Assembly (NCBI GenBank): GCA_019136655.1
Contig: JAGVTU010000011.1
Coordinates: 1 to 35,287, forward strand
From: Bacteroidota bacterium
Lineage (GTDB): Bacteria; Bacteroidota; Bacteroidia; AKYH767-A; OLB10
DNA length: 35,287 bases
Reading direction: 5' to 3'
Shown: positions 1-6,924 of the stretch, in pieces
Layout of the letters: each line of letters opens with the position of its first letter
Numbering within the stretch: position 1 is the stretch's first letter
Position numbers and translations under genes: made by a program
The notes under the pieces: model-generated
The model's input: the letters and a program-made list of their open reading frames with translations, nothing else
The model's database searches: none
Told to the model about the DNA's origin: nothing

Positions 1-231
1 CTGAATGCCGGTAATGTCGGCAATACCGGTTAATGAACAATTTACACTTGTTGCATTAACAATAAGGGAGCAGGTGGTGTCCATCATGGTGCCGTTCATG
101 CATGATGCGTATCCGTTGTTGTTGAGCCAGGTACGGAAAGCAGGATCGGGAATATTTACAAACTGAGCAAACAGAGAGGTATTTAAAAATATACTGAAGA
201 CGAGAAGTAAGAGTGCTGTTTTCTTTTTCAT
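1..231 (-). CDS. Secreted leucine-rich-repeat-like protein (5' part only)
   Basis: Reading leftward from an ATG at 231, the frame stays open to the window edge (77 codons), so the C-terminal part is missing. The first 23 or so residues are a Sec signal peptide: MKKKT, a Leu/Val/Phe core, then a cleavage-like LFAQ. The mature start, NIPDPAFRTWLNNNGY, matches the N-terminal cap of Bacteroidota internalin-type leucine-rich-repeat surface proteins (IPDxxFxxxL). It is followed by Asn/Thr-rich sequence with ITGI-like repeat beginnings near residues 69-77. Full-length relatives usually carry LRRs and a T9SS sorting domain, but neither can be confirmed here. It lies downstream of another secreted protein gene on the same strand, with 208 bases between them. 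The signal peptide is certain by eye; the LRR assignment is inferred from the cap motif. Confidence 0.7.
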   Translation of the reverse strand, partial: MKKKTALLLLVFSIFLNTSLFAQFVNIPDPAFRTWLNNNGYASCMNGTMMDTTCSLIVNATSVNCSLTGIADITGIQ

Positions 232-278
232 GATTTTGTTGTCTTTTCCAAAATAATAGTTTTGATAAAAGTATAAGA

Positions 279-319
279 AATCAAAATCAATCGGAACAGT
301 TCTTTAAAGAATTTTGATT
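279..319. promoter_or_regulatory. Nested inverted repeats upstream of the LRR-like gene
   Basis: AATCAAAAT (279-287) is matched by its reverse complement ATTTTGATT (311-319). Between them, at 300-311, is the perfect 12-base palindrome TTCTTTAAAGAA. The element sits about 50-90 bases upstream of the ATG at 231. No T-tract follows on either strand, so an operator or leader structure is more likely than a terminator. Function is not established. Confidence 0.3.
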
Positions 320-439
320 GGAGTTGAATTGTTGAGGTAAGAATTTGGAGGAATGACAGGAGTGAGGAATTAAGATACTGTTTATTTCAAATCTCTCAAA
401 CCAAATTGTGTGTAGGTGTGATGGATTGAAAAGTAGAGT

Positions 440-1957
440 TTAGTGTTTAATAAATTTTATGCTGCCTGCATTGTAGCCATCAACAGCCAGTACACATAAA
501 TAAATTCCTGACTGAAAAGAGGCAATGTTGATTTTGTTTTCGCCTTCTTGAGCTGCTATTTCTTTTATCTGCCTTCCGGTGGCATCAAAGAACAAAAGAT
601 AAGTTCCTTTTTTGCCATAGATGTTTTGTGTTGGCAGCATGGTTGAGTTTATTGTTACAGAAATAATATCGTTGGCAGGATTAGGAAATAATGAGATGCG
701 CTGCGGCTCTGAAGCAGGAGTGGGTGCAATGCCTGTAATCAAACCAAGGCTATCTGTTTTTACCAGCCAAAAGCACTGGAGGCCATTGTTGTTGCATCCT
801 GAAGTTTGCCCGCTCATAATGTAGCCACCATCAGAGGTGGTTTTTATATCCCAAAAATCATTATAGTTGCCTGACGTAAATTCACGATACCAGAGGCTGT
901 CTCCGTTTTCATCGAGACGGTGAATATAGGCAACAACAGATGATGTAGTATTATCTGAAATTCCAACGTAAATATATCCTCCGTTTAGTGCGGTTATAAT
1001 AGCCAATGGACTACCTACACTTTGATAAGGTAAATAGTTTTTTTTCCATATAACCGCACCTGCAGTATCAATTTTCGTAATACAATTGAAGTATAGACCA
1101 TTGGAACCTGATGAAAAATTTTCAGATCCCAGTAACACAAATCCATTGTCATTTGATTCAATCATTTCGTCATATGCAGCATCACCGATTGTTGGGATAG
1201 TAAAAGTATTCAGTTGATTGCCCAAAGAATCCGTAAAGAAATAACATTCATCAATATCTAAAGTAGATGATATAGTGGCTCCACTGCAAATGAAATGATG
1301 ATTAGGAAGTTCTCTAACATCCCAAATGGCAACATAGGGTCCTGGAGTATTGTAACTTTTATACCATTGAAATATTCCGTTGCTGTCCACTTTGTAAAGG
1401 AAACCGAGCCAATGAATATTGTAAAAGTTTCGCATTTTACCACAAATTAAAAACCCACCATCACTTGTCTGAATGACGCTCTGAGGTTGAAATGCAGAGT
1501 CCTGAGGATGTGAATATGATTTTAACCAAAGTGTATCAAGATTATAGTTTAATTTAACCAGAAGAATATCATAATCGTAATAATTAGTTGGATTGTATGC
1601 CTGGCTTCTGCCCAAGGCAATAATATTGCTGTCGGAGGTAATTATTATATCGTTGAAAATATCATCGGGGTCTTCGTTATAGAGATGCCAGTAAACGGAA
1701 TCGGGTGGCGGAATGTATAGAGTTTTAATGGTATCACCGTATAAATTTACTTTAAGCAGCAGGTTGTTGTCGTAGGTAGTGGTATCGGGTACGTGATATC
1801 CTGCGCTGATGTAAGCACCCGGCACTTCAACAGTTTTGCGCGATGCACTTAAAATGCCAAAGTCATATTTTTTGTCGAATTGAATTTGTGCAAACAGGTT
1901 AGTGCCTGTGAGTGCAAAGACAAAAAGAAAGAATATTTTTTTCCGGTTGAACAGCAT
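440..1957 (-). CDS. T9SS-sorted secreted propeller-like protein
   Basis: This 505-residue protein starts at an ATG with a clear signal peptide (MLFNRKK, hydrophobic core, LFAQ at about residue 24). The body shows at least six imperfect blades built on a (T)SDGGFxxxG-type motif, for example TSDGGFLICGK, SNDNGFVLLGSEN, ALNGGYIYVGISD and TSDGGYIMSGQTSG. This pattern is typical of beta-propeller-like Bacteroidota surface proteins. Residues from about 420 form a type A T9SS C-terminal sorting domain: it begins ISLFPNPANDIISV, has a central FDATGRQIKE strand, and ends with SGIYLCVL and a basic tail. The protein should be exported by Sec and then across the outer membrane by T9SS. No catalytic domain is visible, so a structural or binding role is the best inference. 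It has no close upstream partner on its strand (147-base gap). Confidence 0.85.
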   Translation of the reverse strand: MLFNRKKIFFLFVFALTGTNLFAQIQFDKKYDFGILSASRKTVEVPGAYISAGYHVPDTTTYDNNLLLKVNLYGDTIKTLYIPPPDSVYWHLYNEDPDDIFNDIIITSDSNIIALGRSQAYNPTNYYDYDILLVKLNYNLDTLWLKSYSHPQDSAFQPQSVIQTSDGGFLICGKMRNFYNIHWLGFLYKVDSNGIFQWYKSYNTPGPYVAIWDVRELPNHHFICSGATISSTLDIDECYFFTDSLGNQLNTFTIPTIGDAAYDEMIESNDNGFVLLGSENFSSGSNGLYFNCITKIDTAGAVIWKKNYLPYQSVGSPLAIITALNGGYIYVGISDNTTSSVVAYIHRLDENGDSLWYREFTSGNYNDFWDIKTTSDGGYIMSGQTSGCNNNGLQCFWLVKTDSLGLITGIAPTPASEPQRISLFPNPANDIISVTINSTMLPTQNIYGKKGTYLLFFDATGRQIKEIAAQEGENKINIASFQSGIYLCVLAVDGYNAGSIKFIKH

Positions 1958-2104
1958 AGTGCTAAGATAGGGAGTTTATTGTTTGCTTATTAATAATTTA
2001 TTGCGGGCAATGAGGGCAGAAAGGGAAAAGTGTGGAATCCGAAATAATGCAGGAGTGTATTGTAAACTCAAGGATGCAATTCTGGCCGATTTGGGAGGGG
2101 GGGA

Positions 2105-2884
2105 TTAAGGAGTTATGAGATAATTATCTTCATAATGTTTGCATACAAATTTAAATTTGTCGATGTCATTTTGAAATAATTTATCAATTACGATATAACA
2201 ATTAATAATTAAATCTATTATAAAGTTTAATTTGGGAATAACTATGAAATCCGGCTTACTATATTTCTGTAATGTTTGACTATTAAGAGAAGTATACTGA
2301 TTAATGTTTCCGAGTTCAATTTTATTTTTTTTTGATTTAATATTCTTATGAAAGTCGTCAAATAAATAATTTATATGATGATTACATCTGTGAATGTTTA
2401 AAGATTTGTGTTTGCAGATTTTATTAGTGAAATTTAAAAGTTCATTTATGCTCTTATTACCATTTGCAAGATTTATTCGGGCAGTATCTTGATGTTTATG
2501 CAGATCTTTGAGGTTTAAATCGCGAAGGTGTTTAATTGTCAATTTATGATTAGCAATTATGTATAAGTCTTGAAAATCGGTTAACATTTCCGAAGAAATT
2601 AAAAGTATACGTGAATAATATCTAAAAAGTATTTCATTGATTAATTCTGATTGATCAAATTCATATTTGTCAAACCGATAATCCTTGAGAAGTTCAGTAA
2701 TGTGAGAGCTAAATAACTCAATTGAACAAAAAATACTGATATGATTAAATCCAAGATAAAACGCATCATTTTGCCATTTACATTCTATTACCTTCGATAA
2801 TTTATCTTTAACTTCAAAAATCTTTTTAGAACGAGACTCCCAATTTTTCAGAGCGTTTTTTCGTATAACTGAATAAAATGACAT
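2105..2884 (-). CDS. Hypothetical protein, possibly HEPN-like, AT-rich
   Basis: This 259-residue protein starts at ATG with no signal peptide or membrane segment. It is rich in Ile, Leu, Asn, Lys and His and appears mostly helical. Notable residues are the cluster NKICKHK (about 154-160) and HRCNHH (165-170), followed by a Phe-Asp-Asp. Clusters of this kind occur in helical HEPN-type families, but the classical HEPN RX4-6H motif is not clearly present, so this is only a suggestion. Base composition is far more AT-rich than the GH57 or paaZ genes, which points to horizontal origin. It is the first of three same-strand small genes separated by AT-rich spacers. A seven-G homopolymer lies just past its stop (2097-2103). 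I cannot assign a function. Confidence 0.6.
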   Translation of the reverse strand: MSFYSVIRKNALKNWESRSKKIFEVKDKLSKVIECKWQNDAFYLGFNHISIFCSIELFSSHITELLKDYRFDKYEFDQSELINEILFRYYSRILLISSEMLTDFQDLYIIANHKLTIKHLRDLNLKDLHKHQDTARINLANGNKSINELLNFTNKICKHKSLNIHRCNHHINYLFDDFHKNIKSKKNKIELGNINQYTSLNSQTLQKYSKPDFIVIPKLNFIIDLIINCYIVIDKLFQNDIDKFKFVCKHYEDNYLITP

Positions 2885-3056
2885 TTAAACTGAAATAATA
2901 GTCGGTAATGAAAATGAAATTAAAAAATTATTATGAAAAAGGTGTTCAATAAGCATAAAAATAGTTTGAATACAAACAATCATTTTCGAAAAATCAATAT
3001 TTAGATTATAATAATATTGGTTGTAACTTACCAATAATTACTTAGAGGAATTATGT

Positions 3057-3275
3057 TCAATCTTCAATGCTTGCAGAGATTTCAGTTTGCGTAATTGCCA
3101 AAGTAAGTGTGTTACCATCAGATGTCTTTGCATTAATGATTAACGACAAAACCGGGGCTCCAGGATCAGGATAGAAATATCTTTCTAATGCAGTAGCGGG
3201 TGTAACATTTTTTAAAATGTCAGCAACTTGTCCATTGACTTGATTTACGATTACTGAAATTGTGTTTATATTCAT
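3057..3275 (-). CDS. Small hypothetical protein (72 aa)
   Basis: This is a 72-residue ATG-initiated ORF with a plausible composition. It has an amphipathic N-terminus (NTISVIVNQVNGQVADIL), a Pro/Gly turn region and two beta-like stretches (PVLSLIINAKTSDG and TLTLAITQTEISASIED). It lies 29 bases downstream of the membrane-anchored 152-residue gene on the same strand, so the two are probably co-transcribed. There is no signal peptide, metal-binding motif or recognised family. The regular beta alternation and operon position support a real gene. Function is unknown. Confidence 0.5.
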   Translation of the reverse strand: MNINTISVIVNQVNGQVADILKNVTPATALERYFYPDPGAPVLSLIINAKTSDGNTLTLAITQTEISASIED

Positions 3276-3304
3276 AATTAAAAGTTTAATTTTAGTTAAA
3301 TTGA

Positions 3305-3763
3305 TTATGCAAAGAATAATTTAGTAATTGCGTAAACACTTCCAGCAATGCCTCCAACCATTATTAATAAGACGACCATGCAACTTTGTGCAGGAACCTT
3401 TGCTTTTCCTGTTGTAGGATCAACATCGCCAGAAAGAAAAGAACTGAATTTACTTGTAGCAGATTTCAAGCTGTTGTTAGCAATTGATACTTCAGCTGAG
3501 GTATTGATAGTTCCTAAATTTCTGCTTACTTCAACAACAACTTTTGTTTCAGTATCTGAAACTTTAGATAAGGTAAAGTCGATATGATAACCTGCATCAA
3601 GGAATTGTCCTTTTTGGTGTATTCGTATTTCGTTTAATACTTTATCGTCTTTTACTAAAATATAATAGTCTGGTTCGGTAGAGTTGAGTTTGAGTATGGC
3701 TTCTCTAACCTTAGCTTCATCGTAATTTACAACAAACTCTTTTTTTGGATTTTGTGCATACAT
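3305..3763 (-). CDS. Hypothetical tail-anchored membrane protein
   Basis: This 152-residue ATG-initiated protein has a soluble N-terminal domain of about 110 residues with alternating beta strands and one helix (NYDEAKVREAILKLN), then a Gly/Pro/Lys linker. A single hydrophobic segment sits at about residues 128-150 (CMVVLLIMVGGIAGSVYAI), close to the C-terminus. With no signal peptide, the topology suggests a tail-anchored inner-membrane protein whose soluble domain faces the cytoplasm. It is the first gene of a probable two-gene unit with the 72-residue ORF. I do not recognise the family. The upstream 3764-4028 spacer is AT-rich. Confidence 0.55.
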   Translation of the reverse strand: MYAQNPKKEFVVNYDEAKVREAILKLNSTEPDYYILVKDDKVLNEIRIHQKGQFLDAGYHIDFTLSKVSDTETKVVVEVSRNLGTINTSAEVSIANNSLKSATSKFSSFLSGDVDPTTGKAKVPAQSCMVVLLIMVGGIAGSVYAITKLFFA

Positions 3764-4028
3764 ATTGAATTGATTTTAATTGTGAAAAATATTTAATGAA
3801 TTAATTCTTTAGTTTAATAATAAATTTCGAAATTAGTGAATTATGAAATATTAGGTTTTTGTAAATTGATATAACTACTCGTTACTAAAGTACTTTTGTT
3901 GAAAATAAGTGTTGTATCCATGTAATGCTTCGTTTGAACAGCGAATGTAAGTTTTTTTTCTGCAAAAAATAAAACAAACATTTTACGAGTAGTAAATGCC
4001 GTGATGGGATGAGGAAAGTGCAGCAGTT
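3764..4028. other. AT-rich spacer with a distant 9-base inverted repeat
   Basis: This spacer holds no credible ORF. ACTACTCGT at 3874-3882 has its reverse complement ACGAGTAGT at 3985-3993, enclosing about 100 bases. No transposase or target-site duplication is visible, so the repeat could be chance, a small mobile-element remnant or the edge of the AT-rich island. A near-match to the -7 element (TAATTTCG on the minus strand, about 3825-3832) lies upstream of the 152-residue gene. Confidence 0.25.
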
Positions 4029-5300
4029 TTATTCTGCCTGTTTGTTTTTGGTACGGGTGGTTTTTGTTTTTGCGCCAGTGGTTTTGGGAGCAGATTTTTT
4101 TCGTGCAGTGGTTTTGCCGGAGGGCTGAAGTGTGGCTTCGAAGTCGGCAAAGACATTCATGTAGAAGATGTAGGCATCGTAAGGGGAGTTGTAGGGGCTG
4201 AAGTATTTGTGCACATCGCCATCGCTCCAGAACTTGGTGCTCATGTAGTAGAAGTGGTCGCTGGTTTGGAGTTTTCCCCAGATGTCGGTGAGGTCTTTGT
4301 TGGCAGCGTCAATTACGCGGTTGCTGATGGAGTAAATTTTGGTGAGTGCTTCCTGCTGCATGTTGTTGCCCAGCCATGCGCTGAGGTCGCGTTCGCTGTC
4401 GGCCCAGCTTACGAAGTCGTGCGCATCGTAAACACCGCGGGCGTTGTAAGCGTCTATTACTTCGGAAGGGGTTTTGAAACTGAAGTCGGGATGCTTGAGG
4501 ATTTCGCGTGGGAGGTGGTCCATGAAATCGAAAATGCCTGTACTTTCCCACTGGTGTTCGCCAAAGGTTTCGTAGTCCATGAAGAGGTTGATGACATCGC
4601 CAGTGCCGGCCACTTTGTGAATCCATGAGGCATAGGTGTCGGCATGGAGTGGCCACTCGCTCCAGTTTTTGTCGGAGAAGCGGAATGCAATATCGTCACT
4701 GAGGCGGTAGTTTTTGAGTAATGCTTTGATGGATTTGGTGCCAACGGGTTTGAGGAGTTGGTTGGGGTGTTTGCCATTAAGGAGACGATCTACACCTTCG
4801 CAGAGGATTCCTTTGTAGCCCATTTTTTCGATGAAGGCAGCGAGTTCGTTGTTGTAAATAAGTTCGGTGTTGCGGAAAACTTTTGGTTTTTGTTTGAAGT
4901 AATGTTCGATGCGTTGGTCGTGCTCCTGAACCTGACGTACAAACTCGTCCTTGTTGTAGAGAAAGCTGAGAGAGTGGTAATAGGTTTCGGATAAAAATTC
5001 GACACAGCCTGTTTTGGCAAGGTCAACAAAAGACTGCAACACATCGGGGCGGTAGAGTTCCATTTGCTCGATGACGGTGCCGCTGAGGGAATATGAAATG
5101 CGGAACTTGCCTTTGTGTCGTTTGATGAGTTCGAGCATTTTGTGATTGGCAGGGAGGTAACATTTTTCGGAAACCTTGTCCATGATCCATTTATTTTTTT
5201 CGCTGTCTTCGTAGAAGTGATCTTTGCCAATGTCGAACACGCTGTAGTGCTTGATGCGGAAAGGCTGATGTACCTGAAAATAAAAACAAACGGATGGCAT
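4029..5300 (-). CDS. GH57 family alpha-glucan hydrolase (alpha-amylase-like)
   Basis: This 423-residue cytoplasmic protein has no signal peptide. It carries GH57 signatures in order: the N-terminal HQP motif at residues 11-13 (CFYFQVHQPFRIKHY); VFRNTELIYN at 141-150, where Glu146 is the candidate nucleophile; and FMDYETFGEHQW at 240-251, where Asp242 is the candidate acid/base. Family members cleave or transfer alpha-1,4-glucan chains. It lies 89 bases downstream of a GT4 glycogen-synthase-like gene on the same strand, a pairing known from Bacteroidota glycogen loci, so a role in glycogen or maltodextrin turnover is likely. The last 27 or so residues form an unusual Lys/Arg/Thr/Ala-rich tail (from GKTTARKKSAPK on), resembling basic histone-H1-like tails and not part of the GH57 fold. 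The family call is strong; substrate specificity is inferred. Confidence 0.88.
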   Translation of the reverse strand: MPSVCFYFQVHQPFRIKHYSVFDIGKDHFYEDSEKNKWIMDKVSEKCYLPANHKMLELIKRHKGKFRISYSLSGTVIEQMELYRPDVLQSFVDLAKTGCVEFLSETYYHSLSFLYNKDEFVRQVQEHDQRIEHYFKQKPKVFRNTELIYNNELAAFIEKMGYKGILCEGVDRLLNGKHPNQLLKPVGTKSIKALLKNYRLSDDIAFRFSDKNWSEWPLHADTYASWIHKVAGTGDVINLFMDYETFGEHQWESTGIFDFMDHLPREILKHPDFSFKTPSEVIDAYNARGVYDAHDFVSWADSERDLSAWLGNNMQQEALTKIYSISNRVIDAANKDLTDIWGKLQTSDHFYYMSTKFWSDGDVHKYFSPYNSPYDAYIFYMNVFADFEATLQPSGKTTARKKSAPKTTGAKTKTTRTKNKQAE

Positions 5301-5362
5301 AGTTTATTATTTTTTTAATGTATGGTTGGGTAAAATGTGATTTGCCTGTTGCATAATTTTTT

Positions 5363-5370
5363 CAAACATA
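5363..5370 (-). promoter_or_regulatory. Candidate -7 promoter element for the GH57 gene
   Basis: On the minus strand this reads TATGTTTG, a full match to the Bacteroidota -7 consensus TAnnTTTG, predicting a leader of about 55 bases before the ATG at 5300. No clear -33 TTG is seen. A palindrome lies directly upstream. Confidence 0.4.
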
Positions 5371-5373
5371 GTA

Positions 5374-5386
5374 ATTCCATTGGAAT
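5374..5386. promoter_or_regulatory. Palindromic candidate operator ATTCCATTGGAAT
   Basis: This is a perfect inverted repeat with 6-base arms (ATTCCA / TGGAAT) around one central base. It is placed just upstream of the candidate -7 element of the GH57 gene, between the expected -33 and -7 positions, where a repressor would block transcription. The regulator is unknown. Confidence 0.35.
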
Positions 5387-5389
5387 GAA

Positions 5390-6694
5390 TCAGGAAATGA
5401 GACCATGTTTTTTATAGCCTTCCATGACACGGTTGGCAGCAATGTCCCAGCTGATGTTTTTTAAATCTTTGGCGGCATCGTCAACTACCTGACGGTGAAG
5501 TGTGCTGTTGTCGAGGAGACTTAAAATATATTCGGCAGCCTGATTGATGTCCCAGAAATCGAACTTGAGTGCGCCTGAAAGCACTTCGGACACACCTGAC
5601 TGTTTGCTGATGACAACAGGTATATCGAACTGCACGGCTTCGACAGCAGAGAGTCCGAAAGGCTCGCTTACGGAAGGCATGCAATAAGCATCGGCAATGG
5701 AGAGCAGATAGCGCACCTTGTCTAAGCCAAGAAATCCTGCAAGGTGAAAACGATGACCGATTTGTTTCTGAGCTACTTTTTCGAGAATGCGGTTTTGCAT
5801 GTCGCCCGTGCCTGCCATGATGAAACGCACATTGGGATTTTTTTCGAGAACCTTGGCGGCAATGTCCACAAAATATTCAGGGCCTTTTTGCCGCGTAAGC
5901 CGTCCGACAAAGAGCACTACTTTTTCGTTGTAGGGACTTTTGGTGCGGAAAGGTTTTACTTCGCGAATGCCGTTGTGTACGGGAAAAATTTTGCGATAGT
6001 CAATGCCATAATATTCATTGATGATGTTGCCTGTGAAATTGCTTACGGGCATGAGCAGGTCGGCTTCCTGCATGCCCCGTTTTTCCATCTGATAAACCCA
6101 ACCCTGACTGTTGACTCCGCCACGGTCAACTTCGAGAGAGTGAACGTGAACGACCAGCGGTTTGCCGGTGATTTTTTTTATTTCCATACCTGCAAGCATG
6201 GTCATCCAGTCGTGTGCATGAATGATGTCGAAGTCGAGGGTTTGCGCCAACAGCGAAGCGAGTTCGCCAAAGACAGTAACTTTTTCGATAACGTCACCGC
6301 CATAAAGGTCATCAATATGAAACACTTTGGCCTGCTTGCGTCCGATGCGCACTTCTTTCATATACTGGCTGTGAATGTCAACACCGGGAATGGTGAAAGC
6401 ATTTTTTCTTTCGGTATAGTAAGGATTTAACTCAGAAGGGATGAAGTGAACATCTTCAAAAGTTTTGTACTCATCTTTATAGTTCACCTGTTTGAGCGTG
6501 CGGGAGTCAATGGTGTTGAGGCCGATGAGGTTGAGGTCTTTGACCACAAAATCGGGATTGCTTTTTGGAATAATCATAGTGACCTTGGCATGTTTCACCA
6601 TTGCCAGGCACAGGTCGTGGCAGGCTACGCCAAGACCGCCATTAATTACGGGTGGAAATTCCCAACCCAACATCAAAACTTTCGGTTTCCTCAT
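5390..6694 (-). CDS. GT4 glycosyltransferase, glycogen-synthase-like
   Basis: This 434-residue protein has two Rossmann domains of the GT-B fold. The N-terminus, KVLMLGWEFPPVINGGLGV, has the Gly-Gly-Leu-Gly nucleotide-sugar loop (residues 19-22) typical of starch/glycogen synthase and GT4 enzymes. IIHAHDWMT at about 157-164 is the acceptor-side motif. The C-terminal half has VGRLTRQKGPEYF (about 263-275) and an E-x7-E motif, SEPFGLSAVEAV, with Glu344 and Glu352. It is shorter than classical GlgA (about 480 aa) and probably uses UDP- or ADP-glucose to extend alpha-1,4-glucan. It is transcribed ahead of the GH57 gene, which supports a storage-polysaccharide role. Another sugar substrate cannot be excluded. 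Confidence 0.85.
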   Translation of the reverse strand: MRKPKVLMLGWEFPPVINGGLGVACHDLCLAMVKHAKVTMIIPKSNPDFVVKDLNLIGLNTIDSRTLKQVNYKDEYKTFEDVHFIPSELNPYYTERKNAFTIPGVDIHSQYMKEVRIGRKQAKVFHIDDLYGGDVIEKVTVFGELASLLAQTLDFDIIHAHDWMTMLAGMEIKKITGKPLVVHVHSLEVDRGGVNSQGWVYQMEKRGMQEADLLMPVSNFTGNIINEYYGIDYRKIFPVHNGIREVKPFRTKSPYNEKVVLFVGRLTRQKGPEYFVDIAAKVLEKNPNVRFIMAGTGDMQNRILEKVAQKQIGHRFHLAGFLGLDKVRYLLSIADAYCMPSVSEPFGLSAVEAVQFDIPVVISKQSGVSEVLSGALKFDFWDINQAAEYILSLLDNSTLHRQVVDDAAKDLKNISWDIAANRVMEGYKKHGLIS

Positions 6695-6737
6695 CTTTTC
6701 ACTTCGTTTAAAAAAAATCTACAGGATAGCTGTTGCG

Positions 6738-6745
6738 CAAAAATA
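6738..6745 (-). promoter_or_regulatory. Candidate -7 promoter element for the GT4 gene
   Basis: The minus strand reads TATTTTTG, matching TAnnTTTG, which gives a leader of about 37 bases before the ATG at 6694. No good -33 TTG is present, so this is a moderate call. Confidence 0.35.
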
Positions 6746-6924
6746 GGTTAAAGCAGCATTGATAAAATGTATTTCATCAGGTATAATCAACAATTCACCG
6801 TGTAAACACTCATCAACAGGCATTGTTGGTTATTGAAAGCGTGCATAAAAATTTAATTGATGCAGTTTTGCTAATTTCACGCCATTAAAAAACAGATTTT
6901 TTTCAGTATAGTTTTAAAGCAGAT

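Noticed and set aside
2097..2103. Seven-G homopolymer as a phase-variation switch
   Set aside because: It lies just after the stop codon of the 2105-2884 gene, not in a coding frame or an evident promoter.
4209..5230. Several ORFs of 67-146 codons on both strands inside the GH57 gene
   Set aside because: They are shadow frames of a strongly supported GH57 coding sequence with intact motifs.
5744..6430. 228-codon plus-strand ORF antisense to the GT4 gene
   Set aside because: It is long only because the opposite strand is coding; it has no recognisable domain, while the GT4 frame has all motifs.
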